The position numbers and the translations under genes are program-made. A stretch of DNA of 64,000 nt from Sphingobacterium populi. GTDB lineage: Bacteria; Bacteroidota; Bacteroidia; Sphingobacteriales; Sphingobacteriaceae. Of the stretch, positions 1 to 9,600 are shown one piece after another. The DNA lies in assembly GCF_001586775.1 (NCBI RefSeq), contig NZ_LQXS01000003.1, forward strand, positions 594,107 through 658,106, given 5' to 3'. The notes below the pieces were generated by a model that saw nothing but the letters and a program-made list of their open reading frames with translations, had not been told where the DNA came from and searched no databases. How positions within the stretch are numbered: the first letter of the stretch is position 1; each line of letters starts with the position of its first letter.

Positions 1-568
1 AACGCTCAAAGATATTCGGTTAGGAATTCCTGGATTACATAACATAGAAAATGCAGTTTCGGCAATTACGGTCGCAAATTTGCTAGGCATTAGCGGCGAA
101 AAGATCATCGCCGCTTTAGGATCATTTCAGGGAGCAAAAAGACGTTTTGAATATATCTTAAGACAGGATGATGCTGTATATATCGATGATTATGCGCACC
201 ATCCTGAGGAGTTGCGTGCTTTTTTAACATCGATGCGCAAGCTATATCCTACAAAAAAGCTGACGGTCATATTTCAGCCGCACTTGTTCACGCGGACGCG
301 TGATTTTATCGACGGATTCGCAGAAGTGCTTGGGTTGGCCGATACGCTGTATCTAATGGAAATTTATCCGGCGCGCGAGCAACCAATCGAGGGTGTGAAT
401 TCGCAATGGTTGCTGGAAAAGATTGCATTGGATGATAAACACATCATGACGGCGCAAGACATATTGGATACGGTCGAAACGAATCGTCCAGAACTGATCG
501 TGACGGTAGGAGCAGGTGATATTGATCGTTTAGTAAAACCATTAAAACAAGTATTGACTCATGCTTAA
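1..568 (+). CDS. murC: UDP-N-acetylmuramate--L-alanine ligase, C-terminal part (5' end outside window)
   Basis: MurC adds L-alanine to UDP-MurNAc in the cytoplasmic phase of peptidoglycan synthesis. The open frame runs from base 2 with no start codon, so only the end of the central ATPase domain and the C-terminal domain are present. The first codons read LGIPGLHNIENAVSA, the usual Mur-ligase segment entering the C-terminal domain, followed by IDDYAHHPEELRA and FQPHLFTRTRDF, which are typical of MurC rather than MurD, E or F. The last 8 bp overlap the start of ftsQ, so the two genes are translationally linked in a dcw-type cluster. Function is from family knowledge; truncation is simply the window edge. 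Confidence 0.93.
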   Translation, partial: TLKDIRLGIPGLHNIENAVSAITVANLLGISGEKIIAALGSFQGAKRRFEYILRQDDAVYIDDYAHHPEELRAFLTSMRKLYPTKKLTVIFQPHLFTRTRDFIDGFAEVLGLADTLYLMEIYPAREQPIEGVNSQWLLEKIALDDKHIMTAQDILDTVETNRPELIVTVGAGDIDRLVKPLKQVLTHA

Positions 569-1385
569 TTGGCTCAAAAACATTCCATGGCGCTTAATCG
601 GTTCGATAACACTCGGATCGGCAGCTTTCGTGGGCGTCATTATGTTGATGGGTTTGGTAGCCAAAAAGGACGCGGCGCAATCGTGCACCGCTTTACAGAT
701 TATGGTTGAAGGCAAAGAAACTTTTATCGATCAGGCCGATATCACAGCGATAATTGAGCAGCAATACGGTACTGTCGTAGGCCGACAACTTTTGGATATT
801 CCGCTACAGAAAATTGAAGCATCGTTGAAAGCATTGCCATACGTATCCGGTGCAGATATCCATGTGGATATCAATGGGGTGATGAAGGTGTCGGTGCAAC
901 AGCGCGCCATACTACTTCGCGTAATTAATCGTGTAGGTCAAGAATTTTATGTAGATACCGAAGGAAAGAAGATCCCAACTACGCTTAAATATGTACCACA
1001 TACCATCGTGGCGAATGGCAATATCCGAGAATCGTTTGGCAAGCCGCTCGAAGTAGTCGAGTCGCAAGTAGTAGAAGATTTGGTAGAGATTGTACGACAT
1101 ATCAGTACGAGTGAATTATGGAGCAATCAAGTAGTACAGCTTTACGTTAATGAAAGCGGCGATATTGAGTTAGTACCTCGCGTGGGAGAGCAAGATTTGA
1201 TCTTAGGCAATGCTTCCGATCTAGACGACAAATTGCGTAGGCTAGAAGTATTTTATCAGACAATCTTACCAAGAGTAGGCACCGAAGCATACAGCAAAGT
1301 CAACGTCAAATATGCCGATCAGATTATCTGCGAAAGACATGGCGACTGGTTTATCGATAGCCTGCAAATGAAAATGAATAATTAA
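561..1385 (+). CDS. ftsQ: Cell division protein FtsQ/DivIB family
   Basis: A 274-residue single-pass membrane protein. It has a short basic cytoplasmic tail, one hydrophobic segment at about residues 12-35, then a periplasmic part whose first 80 residues have the length and pattern of a POTRA domain (a beta strand, then IDQADITAIIEQQYG, then a second repeat leading to PYVSGADIHVDI). FtsQ bridges early and late divisome components. Sequence similarity to proteobacterial FtsQ is weak, as is usual in Bacteroidota; the position between murC and ftsA is the strongest support. It overlaps murC by 8 bp and is followed by ftsA after 32 bp. Confidence 0.85.
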   Translation: MLNWLKNIPWRLIGSITLGSAAFVGVIMLMGLVAKKDAAQSCTALQIMVEGKETFIDQADITAIIEQQYGTVVGRQLLDIPLQKIEASLKALPYVSGADIHVDINGVMKVSVQQRAILLRVINRVGQEFYVDTEGKKIPTTLKYVPHTIVANGNIRESFGKPLEVVESQVVEDLVEIVRHISTSELWSNQVVQLYVNESGDIELVPRVGEQDLILGNASDLDDKLRRLEVFYQTILPRVGTEAYSKVNVKYADQIICERHGDWFIDSLQMKMNN

Positions 1386-1417
1386 TACCGAAGAATAACA
1401 CAGCAAATACACAGCAT

Positions 1418-2800
1418 ATGAAACCAAAATTTACAGAACTCGAAAAAGAAAATCCAATCGTCGTTGGGTTGGATATCGGTACGACCAAAATTTGTGTCAC
1501 AGTGGGGCGTCGCAGTGGCAATACCAAGGTCGAATTACTGGGCGTCGGCAAAGCCGAGTCTGCCGGAGTTAGTCGCGGCGTGGTGGCTAATATTCAAAAA
1601 ACGGTAGACAGCATTCGTGAAGCCGTCTCGATCGCCGAAGGGCAGTCGAATGTCGATATCAAGGTCGTAAGCGTAGGGATCGCCGGTCAACATATTAAAA
1701 GTATACAACATCGCGGTATTGTGACGCGTAACGACGATGACGAAATCGGACGCGAAGATGTGCAACGTCTTATCTCCGATATGTACAAATTAGTGTTGCC
1801 TCCGGGCGAAGAAATTATCCATGTGCTTCCGCAAGAATTTACGATCGATAACGAGCCCGGTATCAAAGAACCGATCGGGATGGCGGGTCGTCGTGTAGAA
1901 GCCAACTTCCACATTATCTCAGGCCGCGTCACTGATATTAAAAATATCAAACGTTGTGTCGATAACTCCGATTTGGAAGTATCTGAATTGATCCTTGAGC
2001 CATTGGCATCATCTGAAGCTGTGTTAGATGAAGAGGAAAAAACGGCTGGCGTAGTATTGGTCGATATTGGTGGTGGTACCACAGATGTGGCCATCTTCCA
2101 CGAAGGAATTATTCGTCATACGGCGGTTATTCCACTAGGTGGTAATATCGTGACCGAAGATATCCGTCAAGGATGTTCGGTATTGCGCAATCAAGCAGAG
2201 CAACTGAAAGTACGCTATGGCTCCGCATTGGCCGATGAGAATAAGGAGAACGAGGTGATCTGTGTACCTGGTATCCGTGGTCGCGAAGCCAAAGAAATCT
2301 CTGTCAAAAATCTGGCATACATCATCCAGGCTCGTATGGAAGAAATCATTGAGCACGTGCATTATGAGATCAAAGCTTCAGGTTACGAAGATCGATTAAT
2401 TGCTGGTATCGTTATTACTGGAGGTGGTGCACAGCTAAAGCACTTAGTGCAGTTGGTAGAATATGTCACCGGCATTGACTGTCGTATTGGCTATCCAAAT
2501 GAGTACTTAGCAAAGACAGATATGCTAAACAAGCAAGCATTTGACGAATTGAAAAGTCCGCTTTATGCGACCGGTATTGGCCTTTTGATCAAAGGAATTC
2601 AAGAAATTGAAGAAGGTGAGAAAAGAGAACTCGAAAAAGAAGCAAAAGTAGGGGCTAGTTCCCGCGCAAAATCCAGTATTAAAGTAAGCGATATCGCGAG
2701 CGACCAAGGCAGAAAAGAAGGTTGGCTCACGCGTATTTTAGGCAATTGGATTACCGATGGGGAAGATATTGACGATGATAGTTTTATTGGGAAAAAGTAA
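1418..2800 (+). CDS. ftsA: Cell division protein FtsA
   Basis: Actin-like ATPase that tethers FtsZ to the membrane. The phosphate-1 loop VVGLDIGTTK is at residues 15-24, the phosphate-2 loop VLVDIGGGTTD at about 212-222, and the adenosine motif ITGGGAQL near 330. The SHS2 (1C) insertion lies between. After a charged, Lys/Glu-rich stretch the protein ends in a short amphipathic segment (GWLTRILGNWI) that fits the FtsA membrane-targeting helix, then an acidic tail. At 460 residues it is a little longer than the E. coli protein, mostly because of the C-terminal extension. It is the third gene of the murC-ftsQ-ftsA-ftsZ run. Confidence 0.96.
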   Translation: MKPKFTELEKENPIVVGLDIGTTKICVTVGRRSGNTKVELLGVGKAESAGVSRGVVANIQKTVDSIREAVSIAEGQSNVDIKVVSVGIAGQHIKSIQHRGIVTRNDDDEIGREDVQRLISDMYKLVLPPGEEIIHVLPQEFTIDNEPGIKEPIGMAGRRVEANFHIISGRVTDIKNIKRCVDNSDLEVSELILEPLASSEAVLDEEEKTAGVVLVDIGGGTTDVAIFHEGIIRHTAVIPLGGNIVTEDIRQGCSVLRNQAEQLKVRYGSALADENKENEVICVPGIRGREAKEISVKNLAYIIQARMEEIIEHVHYEIKASGYEDRLIAGIVITGGGAQLKHLVQLVEYVTGIDCRIGYPNEYLAKTDMLNKQAFDELKSPLYATGIGLLIKGIQEIEEGEKRELEKEAKVGASSRAKSSIKVSDIASDQGRKEGWLTRILGNWITDGEDIDDDSFIGKK

Positions 2801-2820
2801 TTTATTAACAACCGTCTCTT

Positions 2821-2861
2821 TTTTCCACAAATTGACAAATGTGGAAAACTCTTGTGGATAA
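2821..2861. promoter_or_regulatory. Cluster of three DnaA-box-like sites between ftsA and ftsZ
   Basis: The ftsA-ftsZ gap holds TTTTCCACA at 2821-2829 on the plus strand, TGTGGAAAA at 2840-2848 (the same 9-mer on the minus strand) and TGTGGATAA at 2853-2861, the exact complement of the consensus DnaA box TTATCCACA. The first two form a perfect 9-bp inverted repeat with a 10-nt spacer. The DNA after them is AT-rich. That these sites bind DnaA is inference; the first pair could also act as an RNA stem-loop, although it lacks the T-tract of a terminator. Confidence 0.5.
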
Positions 2862-2940
2862 TTTGTTAATATTACGTTAGAATTAGAGGGTTAAATTCAT
2901 CGTTGCAACAGGTTGATTTAAAGTATAATAGGTATTAGAT

Positions 2941-4725
2941 ATGTCGATACAATTTGAAATGTTAAAAGAGCAGTCGTCTATCATCAAAGTAGTTGGTGTA
3001 GGTGGCGGTGGTGGTAATGCCGTAAACCACATGTATAAAGCTGGAATTAGTGGAGTTGATTTTATTATATGTAATACGGATGCACAAGCATTGGAGTTGA
3101 GTCCAATACCCAATAAAGTCCAGTTAGGCGCAAGCTTAACCGAAGGAATGGGTGCAGGAGCAGATCCTGATGTAGGCGAAAACTCCGCGATAGAAAGTAT
3201 CGAAGATATCAAACGCATGTTGGGTACGAATACCAAGATGTTGTTTATTACAGCAGGTATGGGTGGAGGAACTGGTACTGGTGCAAGTCCTGTTTTAGCC
3301 AAAGCGGCTAAAGAGATGGGCATATTAACCGTTGCCATCATTACTACACCATTCACTTTTGAAGGCAAGCGTCGTAAATCTCAAGCCGAAGAAGGTTTGG
3401 GTGAGTTGCGCAAATACGTCGATTCTTATTTGGTTATTTCCAACGATAGATTACGTGAAATATTTGGCAACCTAACCATGACTGCTGCATTCGCAAAAGC
3501 GGATGACATTTTAACCACTGCAGCCAAAGGTATAGCTGAGATCATTACTATCCCAGGTTATGTCAACGTGGATTTTAAAGATGTGCGCACGGTGATGAAT
3601 GATAGTGGTGTTGCTATCATGGGTAATGCAGTTGCTAACGGCGATGACCGCGCATTGCAAGCCGTTACAGGAGCCTTGGCATCACCATTGTTGAAAGATA
3701 ATGAAATTGAAGGAGCACGCTATATCTTATTAAATATCACTTCTGGATCTAAAGAAGTAACGATGGATGAAGTATCGATCATTACCGATTATATTCAAGA
3801 AAAAGCGGGCTTATCAGCCGACCTAATCTGGGGTAACTGTATTGATGATAATATGGGTGACGATTTGTCGGTTACTATCATCGCAACGGGATTCCAAACT
3901 ACGGAAGAACGGGTCAAGGATAAGGAAAAAGAAAAAATTGCACACCGCTTAACACCAGAAGAGTCTAAATCAGCTTTCGTGAAACCCGTTTCTCAAAATC
4001 AGTTTTCGGACAGGCCAAGTCATGCTGAGCCAGTGGTAAAACCAGTAGGTGTTACAAACGCAGCATTCGAGCAGCCTATCCAACAGACAGATTTATTTAC
4101 GGCTAACTCGATCAATAGATCATTTTCTTCTGCGCCGCTAACCCAACCTTCAGCGGTACAACAGCCACAAACGCAACCTTCTTCACGCAGTGCAGATCAT
4201 GAAGCGCACGTAGTGCGTCATACCTTGGATCTGAATGAGCAGGAAGAACAAGAGCAAGAGCCGCAAGATACACACGGTTTTGAACTAAAAACATCGCCTT
4301 CGATGTTTGAGTTCAAAGTGCCTACGGTTTTTGATTCATACCAGCAACCACAAGCATTAGGATCTCAAGAACATTCGCAAGCTGCATACCAGCAACCTGC
4401 CAATAACTTCGCAGCACCGAGTAGTGCAGCAGCTCCTGTGCCATCAGCATTAGAAGATGCTAAAGCCGAAGAAGCTAATTTCGAAGATCAATTGATGAAA
4501 ACCAAAGAGCGTATCCTTCGCTTAAAAGAATTGAGCATGAAACTGCGTTCTACAAACGGTCTTCAAGAAATGGAAAATGAACCTGCATATAAGAGAAAGC
4601 AAAAATCGTTGGACGACGTACCACACTCTTCGCAATCGCAAGTATCTCGTTTTACTTTATCATTCGATAGTGGTGAAACTGAAATCAGACCGAACAATTC
4701 ATTTCTACACGACAACGTCGATTAG
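2941..4725 (+). CDS. ftsZ: Cell division protein FtsZ, long-linker Bacteroidota type
   Basis: Tubulin-like GTPase that forms the Z ring. The N-terminal 320 residues are the GTPase core: GVGGGGGNAVNHM near the N-terminus and the tubulin signature GGGTGTGASP at about 108-117, with the T7-loop segment VNVDFKDVRTVM near 210. A low-complexity Gln/Pro/Ser/Glu linker of about 200 residues follows, then a Lys/Glu helical stretch and the conserved C-terminal tail ending NNSFLHDNVD, which in this phylum replaces the short proteobacterial tail that binds FtsA. At 594 residues it is much longer than the roughly 380-residue E. coli protein; the extra length is in the linker. It has its own 140-bp upstream region and is followed directly by a terminator. 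Confidence 0.97.
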   Translation: MSIQFEMLKEQSSIIKVVGVGGGGGNAVNHMYKAGISGVDFIICNTDAQALELSPIPNKVQLGASLTEGMGAGADPDVGENSAIESIEDIKRMLGTNTKMLFITAGMGGGTGTGASPVLAKAAKEMGILTVAIITTPFTFEGKRRKSQAEEGLGELRKYVDSYLVISNDRLREIFGNLTMTAAFAKADDILTTAAKGIAEIITIPGYVNVDFKDVRTVMNDSGVAIMGNAVANGDDRALQAVTGALASPLLKDNEIEGARYILLNITSGSKEVTMDEVSIITDYIQEKAGLSADLIWGNCIDDNMGDDLSVTIIATGFQTTEERVKDKEKEKIAHRLTPEESKSAFVKPVSQNQFSDRPSHAEPVVKPVGVTNAAFEQPIQQTDLFTANSINRSFSSAPLTQPSAVQQPQTQPSSRSADHEAHVVRHTLDLNEQEEQEQEPQDTHGFELKTSPSMFEFKVPTVFDSYQQPQALGSQEHSQAAYQQPANNFAAPSSAAAPVPSALEDAKAEEANFEDQLMKTKERILRLKELSMKLRSTNGLQEMENEPAYKRKQKSLDDVPHSSQSQVSRFTLSFDSGETEIRPNNSFLHDNVD

Positions 4726-4747
4726 TAATCATTTTTAAAATAGAATA

Positions 4748-4774
4748 AACAGCTTCCTTACCGAAGCTGTTTTT
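4748..4774 (+). terminator. Rho-independent terminator after ftsZ
   Basis: Nine-bp perfect stem AACAGCTTC/GAAGCTGTT with a 6-nt loop, running into five T residues. It sits 23 bp after the ftsZ stop and closes the division cluster. Confidence 0.88.
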
Positions 4775-4782
4775 GTATATCC

Positions 4783-4802
4783 AAAGACCATGTGGTCTTT
4801 TT
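4783..4802 (+). terminator. Second short palindrome with T-tail upstream of pyrR
   Basis: AAAGACC-ATGT-GGTCTTT is a 7-bp perfect stem followed by further T residues. It could be a backup terminator for ftsZ, but it also overlaps the -33 region of the proposed pyrR promoter, so it may instead be a regulatory palindrome. Confidence 0.5.
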
Positions 4803-4821
4803 AAAAAAATGGCTAATTTTG
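4791..4821 (+). promoter_or_regulatory. Putative pyrR-pyrB promoter
   Basis: TAATTTTG at 4814-4821 matches the Bacteroidota -7 consensus TAnnTTTG. Exactly 19 bp upstream is TGTG, a 3-of-4 match to the -33 TTTG. Transcription would begin near 4825, giving a leader of about 90 nt that contains the inverted repeat at 4861-4898. Confidence 0.55.
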
Positions 4822-4860
4822 CCTGAACAAATTCGCATACAAATAGCTCTTGAACCTATC

Positions 4861-4898
4861 GCACCTTGCAATAAAATCAAGAGTTTATTGCAAGGTGC
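4861..4898 (+). repeat. Perfect 15-bp inverted repeat in the pyrR leader
   Basis: Left arm 4861-4875 and right arm 4884-4898 are perfectly complementary over 15 bp with an 8-nt loop. The repeat starts about 35 nt after the predicted transcription start and ends 17 nt before the pyrR ATG. There is no T-run after it, so it is not a classic terminator. A protein operator or an RNA hairpin controlling translation of pyrR are the main possibilities. It does not resemble the Bacillus PyrR-binding loop as I remember it. Confidence 0.7.
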
Positions 4899-4915
4899 AA
4901 GACGAGCATATACAT

Positions 4916-5461
4916 ATGAAACAATCTTTGCTTTTAAATGGACCTAGGTTTGAGATTACACTCAAACGTCTGTGTCAACAGCTTATTGAGAATCACGGTG
5001 ATTTTAGCGATACCGTTATCATCGGAGTACAACCTCGCGGACCATATATGGCTAACCGGCTTCAGCAGGAGATAAAAACGATTTCTGGTGCTCATGTGCA
5101 TACAGGCGCATTAGATATCACCTTTCATCGTGATGATTTTCGTATGAAAGGATCCAGTCCTTTGCAAGCAAGCCGTACAGATATCGACTTTTTGGTAGAT
5201 GACAAAGTCGTAGTTTTTGTAGATGATGTCTTGTGGACCGGACGTACAATCCGGTCAGCGATGGACGCTATACAGTCTTTTGGTCGGCCAAAGAAGATCG
5301 AACTGATGGTACTCGTCGATCGGAGATTCTCCCGCCAACTACCGATCGAGCCAGATTACATTGGCATGCAAGTCGATTCCATTGATGCGCAGAAAGTCAT
5401 CGTGAGCTGGCAAGAGACAGATCAGGAAGATAGCGTCGTTTTGATCACAGAAGAAAAATAA
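4916..5461 (+). CDS. pyrR: PyrR: pyrimidine operon regulator / uracil phosphoribosyltransferase family
   Basis: A type I phosphoribosyltransferase-fold protein. The PRPP-binding motif VVVFVDDVLWTGRT lies at about residues 98-111, and VIIGVQPRGPYMANRL is the usual PyrR N-terminal segment. In Gram-positives PyrR senses UMP and UTP and attenuates pyr transcription, with weak UPRT activity; its role in Bacteroidota is less certain. An upstream in-frame start at 4850 is possible, but it would add 22 residues encoded by the hairpin; starting at 4916 gives MKQSLLLNGPRFEITLKRL, the family's normal N-terminus and length (181 residues). pyrB follows after 24 bp, so the two are probably one transcript. 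Confidence 0.88.
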   Translation: MKQSLLLNGPRFEITLKRLCQQLIENHGDFSDTVIIGVQPRGPYMANRLQQEIKTISGAHVHTGALDITFHRDDFRMKGSSPLQASRTDIDFLVDDKVVVFVDDVLWTGRTIRSAMDAIQSFGRPKKIELMVLVDRRFSRQLPIEPDYIGMQVDSIDAQKVIVSWQETDQEDSVVLITEEK

Positions 5462-5485
5462 AGAGAATACAGATCCATATAGCAC

Positions 5486-6421
5486 ATGTCAAGCACAGAA
5501 CAACTCAGTACACGTCACCTATTAGGTATAAAAGATCTTAACGAACAAGATATACAATTGATACTGGATACGGCGTCCAACTTCAAGGATGTGTTGAATC
5601 GGCCGATTAAGAAAGTTCCATCACTTCGGGATATCACGATTGCCAACGTATTCTTCGAAAACTCTACCCGTACGCGGTTGTCTTTCGAGTTGGCCGAAAA
5701 GCGTCTCTCTGCTGATACCATCAATTTTGCGGCGTCCTCTTCGTCAGTAAGCAAAGGCGAAACCTTGATCGATACCGTCAACAACATTTTGGCGATGAAA
5801 GTAGATATGATCGTGATGCGCCATCCTTATGCCGGTGCTGGAGTATTCTTGAGTAGACATATCAATGCGCAGATTGTAAATGCAGGTGATGGAGCGCATG
5901 AGCATCCTACACAAGCGCTACTAGATTCTTTTTCCATTCGCGAGCGGTTAGGAGATTTGGCGGGCAAGAAAGTGGCTATTATTGGCGATGTTTTGCATTC
6001 TCGAGTCGCGCTTTCCAACATTCTTTGCTTGCAAAAACAAGGTGCAGAAGTAATGGTGTGCGGGCCAACTACCCTAATTCCTAAATACATTGGCGCGCTA
6101 GGTGTAAAAGTAGAACATGATCTCATGAAAGCACTAAATTGGTGCGATGTCGCCAATATGTTGCGCATCCAATTAGAGCGGCAAGATATTGCCTACTTTC
6201 CTTCGCTCCGCGAATATTCTATGCTGTACGGTTTGAACAAGCAAATTTTAGATAACCTGGATAAAGAGATTGTAATCATGCATCCCGGTCCTATCAATCG
6301 TGGGGTGGAGATTACATCGGATGTAGCTGATAGTTCGCATTCCATCATCTTAGATCAGGTCGAAAATGGAGTCGCTGTACGGATGGCCGTACTCTACCTA
6401 CTTGCCGGCAAACGTGGCTAA
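5486..6421 (+). CDS. pyrB: Aspartate carbamoyltransferase catalytic subunit
   Basis: Condenses carbamoyl phosphate with aspartate, the committed step of pyrimidine synthesis. The carbamoyl-phosphate site FFENSTRTRLSFE is at about residues 54-66, HPTQALLD near 140, and the aspartate-loop region MHPGPINRGVEI near 266. Its 311 residues match the catalytic chain. No pyrI regulatory subunit follows, so the enzyme is likely a simple class without the E. coli-type allosteric dodecamer. Co-transcribed with pyrR, which supports pyrimidine-responsive control. Confidence 0.96.
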   Translation: MSSTEQLSTRHLLGIKDLNEQDIQLILDTASNFKDVLNRPIKKVPSLRDITIANVFFENSTRTRLSFELAEKRLSADTINFAASSSSVSKGETLIDTVNNILAMKVDMIVMRHPYAGAGVFLSRHINAQIVNAGDGAHEHPTQALLDSFSIRERLGDLAGKKVAIIGDVLHSRVALSNILCLQKQGAEVMVCGPTTLIPKYIGALGVKVEHDLMKALNWCDVANMLRIQLERQDIAYFPSLREYSMLYGLNKQILDNLDKEIVIMHPGPINRGVEITSDVADSSHSIILDQVENGVAVRMAVLYLLAGKRG

Positions 6422-6659
6422 ATTGTGCCTGTTGCGATAAGCAAGTTTGACGGGGCAATTGCGCTTATATCTGTTAAAGTATCGTTAAAACGCATACTTA
6501 TGCACTAATGTTAATAACTTTTGAGGAAAACATAAAGGGTAACTTCTATTTTCGTATGCTGTAGGAATCTGTCGACCGACGTCATGCTCAGGTAGATGTT
6601 GATCGAAAAAGTGACCGTACGAAAGGACGTTATCCAATAAATAGAAAGAATTCGTTTAT

Positions 6660-9600
6660 ATGTACAATAAGATATATCAAGTTGGTGTGGCATTATGCCT
6701 AATGGGCACAGCTGCAGTGGCTCAGCAAACGGCTTGGCAGGATGTGAATAACGCCTACAAATCGGGCTTAGAACTATTTGAGCGTGGCAAGTTTAGCTCC
6801 GCCGCAAAGCAGTTTGATCGTGCTGAAAGCGTACGTACAAAATCGACGTTGCAGCTAGATGAGACACAAGAATTAACCTTGCTAAAGGAGAATATTCGCT
6901 ATTATCAAGCGGTGTGTGCTTTAGAATTAGAAGAAAGCAATGCAGAAAGCTTATTCTTAAAATATATTCGTGATTTTCCTTCGAGCGCTAATTCCAAAGC
7001 AGCCAATTTCCAAATTGGTAAATTCTATTATACTCGGCAGGAGTTTGAAAAAGCGATTGAGTGGTTTACCCGTATAGATAGTAAAAGCTTGGCAGGAGCC
7101 GAGAATACGGAATACCGGTTTAAGTTGGCCTACGCTCGTTTCATGACCAAAGATTATGAAGCAGCAAAACCAGTATTTGCAGATCTAAAAGATCGTAACT
7201 CCGCATATCAGGAAGCAGCTATTTATTATAATGCTTACCTCAGTTATCTCGACGCAGAATATAAAACTGCGCTGAATGAATTTGAGCGATTAAAAGGTTC
7301 GAAAACCTATGAAAATAGTTATCCATATTATATCACTGCGCTTTATTTCTTAGATAAGCGCTATGATGATGTACTGGCCTACGCGCTTCCGATCTTACAA
7401 AACACGAAGCAAGAAAGCGAAACCGATATGTTTCGTATTGTAGCGGCGACCTATTTTATCAAAGGAGATTTGGATAAATCCAAGCAGTATTACGATCGTT
7501 TTCAGGCGGCAGATCAAGGGCGCACACAAAACAATCAAGATAGCTACCAGATCGGCTACATTAATTACAAATTAGGGAATTACGAGCGTGCCATAGCGGA
7601 GCTAGAAAAGCTTGACGAGCCAGATGCCTACTACCATAGTGCCATGATTACGTTGGGTGATTCTTTTATCAAAACCAATAATAAGCAGAGTGCACGTAAC
7701 GCATTTTTCCGTGCTTCTAAGTTAGATTTTGATCCACAATTAAAAGAAGAAGGTTTATTTAACTATGCCAAACTATCGTACGAATTAGAGTTTCACCAAG
7801 TAGCGTTAGATGCAGTTCAAGAATATTTAACCACTTATCCATCTTCTGCACGTAGCGAAGAAGCAAAAACGCTATTGGCCGAAGTACTTTTAGGAACTAA
7901 AAATTACCGCGCAGCGGTAGACGTACTAGAAGGCATCAACCGAAGCAGCCGTGAAGCAAAAGCAGCTTATCAAAAAGTAACGTATTACCGCGGTTTGGAA
8001 TATTACAATGAGCGTGCTTTCGAAAATGGTATATCCATGTTTATGCGTTCGGAAGAGAATCGTTTTGACGAAGAAATCTACGCACTATCTACCTATTGGA
8101 AAGCCGAAGCCATGTACGAAGTGCGCAAGTACAAAGAAGCAACGGCCAATTTCAATAAGTTTTTGCAATTGCCAGCGGCACGCAAAACAGATGTATATCA
8201 TTACGCCAACTATGCATTAGCCTATGCGGCTTTCCGCAACGATAATTACAGCACAGCAGCCAATTACTTCGAACGTTTTCTTTCTGGTGCAGCACGCGAT
8301 GGAGTCGATGCCAATACACGTAACGACGCGATTGCGCGCGCAGCCGATTCGTACTTTGGCACTAAAAACTACGGTCGTGCTATGTCGTATTACGATCGCC
8401 TTATTAGCTCTGGTGCACAAAGTCAGGATTATGCGTTATTCCAACGCGGTATTATCCAAGGTTTGCAGGGCAACAGTCAAGCAAAAATTGCCACGCTAAA
8501 TTCGGTGGTACAAAAGTTTCCGAATTCCAATTATGCGGACGACGTAGCTTTCGAAATTCCATACACATACTTCTTGCTCGAGCAGTACGATCAAGCAATT
8601 GCTGGTCTGCAAAAGATGGTAGAGCAATACCCACGCAGTAGCTATGTGCCTCGTGCATTGGTGACTATTGGGTTGGTACAATATAATCAGGATAATCGTG
8701 ATGCTGCATTAGCTACTTTCCAACGGGTGGTAAGTCAATATCCTACTACAGACGAAGCTAAGCAATCGTTAGCATCTATTGAAAATATTTATCTTGATAA
8801 GAATGATGCTTCGGGATATATTCGCTATGCGACCAGCACCAATATTGGAGATTTGAGTACAGCAGAGCAAGATGGGCATACTTTCGCTGTAGCACGTACA
8901 TTATTTGACCGTGGTAACTGGCAAGGAGCTGTCGAAGCAGTCAATGCGTACTTCGATAAGTTTCCAAAACCAATCAATGAGAAACATGCGCGTTTTATTC
9001 GCGGCGAAAGTTATGCGCAATTACGTAAGGACACCGAAGCATTGCACGATTTCAATATCATTATGAATGATTGGACGAGTGCTTATACGGAGCGTACCTT
9101 GCTCAGCGTGGCGCGGTTGCATTTGCGAAGTAAAGCGTACAATGAAGCCGTTCAGGTACTCAAAAAATTAGAACTAACGTCGGAATACAAAGAGAATTAC
9201 GGTTGGGCGATTAACAACCTAATGGTGAGTTATTTCAACATCAATGATTACGTAGAAACCTTAACGTATGCCAACATTGTCAAAGGTTACGAAAAATCAT
9301 CAGAAGAAGAGATTGCCAAAGCACACTTGTACGCAGCGAAAGCCTATCAAGCAACTAACAAAGCTGCTGATGCGACAAAAGAGCTGAGTGCCGCTGCCGC
9401 CAAATCTAAAACAGAGACTGGTGCAGAAGCCCGATACCTCATTGCCAAACAGCAAGTGCAAAGTAAGCAGTGGGATAAAGCTATTCAAACGGCGATGGAA
9501 ATAGGAGATCAATTCTCGTCATTCGAGTATTGGGTAGCCAAAGGTTTTGTCACTATGGCAGAAGCATATAGAGGAAAAGGAGACAACTTCCAGGCCAAAG

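Noticed and set aside
2883..3368. Antisense frame of 161 codons opposite the start of ftsZ
   Set aside because: Lies entirely within the conserved FtsZ GTPase coding region; low-complexity Ala/Pro product with no family resemblance.
6422..6659. Promoter or small RNA in the pyrB-TPR gap
   Set aside because: TTTG at 6446 has only a poor TATCTGTT-type partner; no hairpin with a T-tail and no ORF with a credible product.
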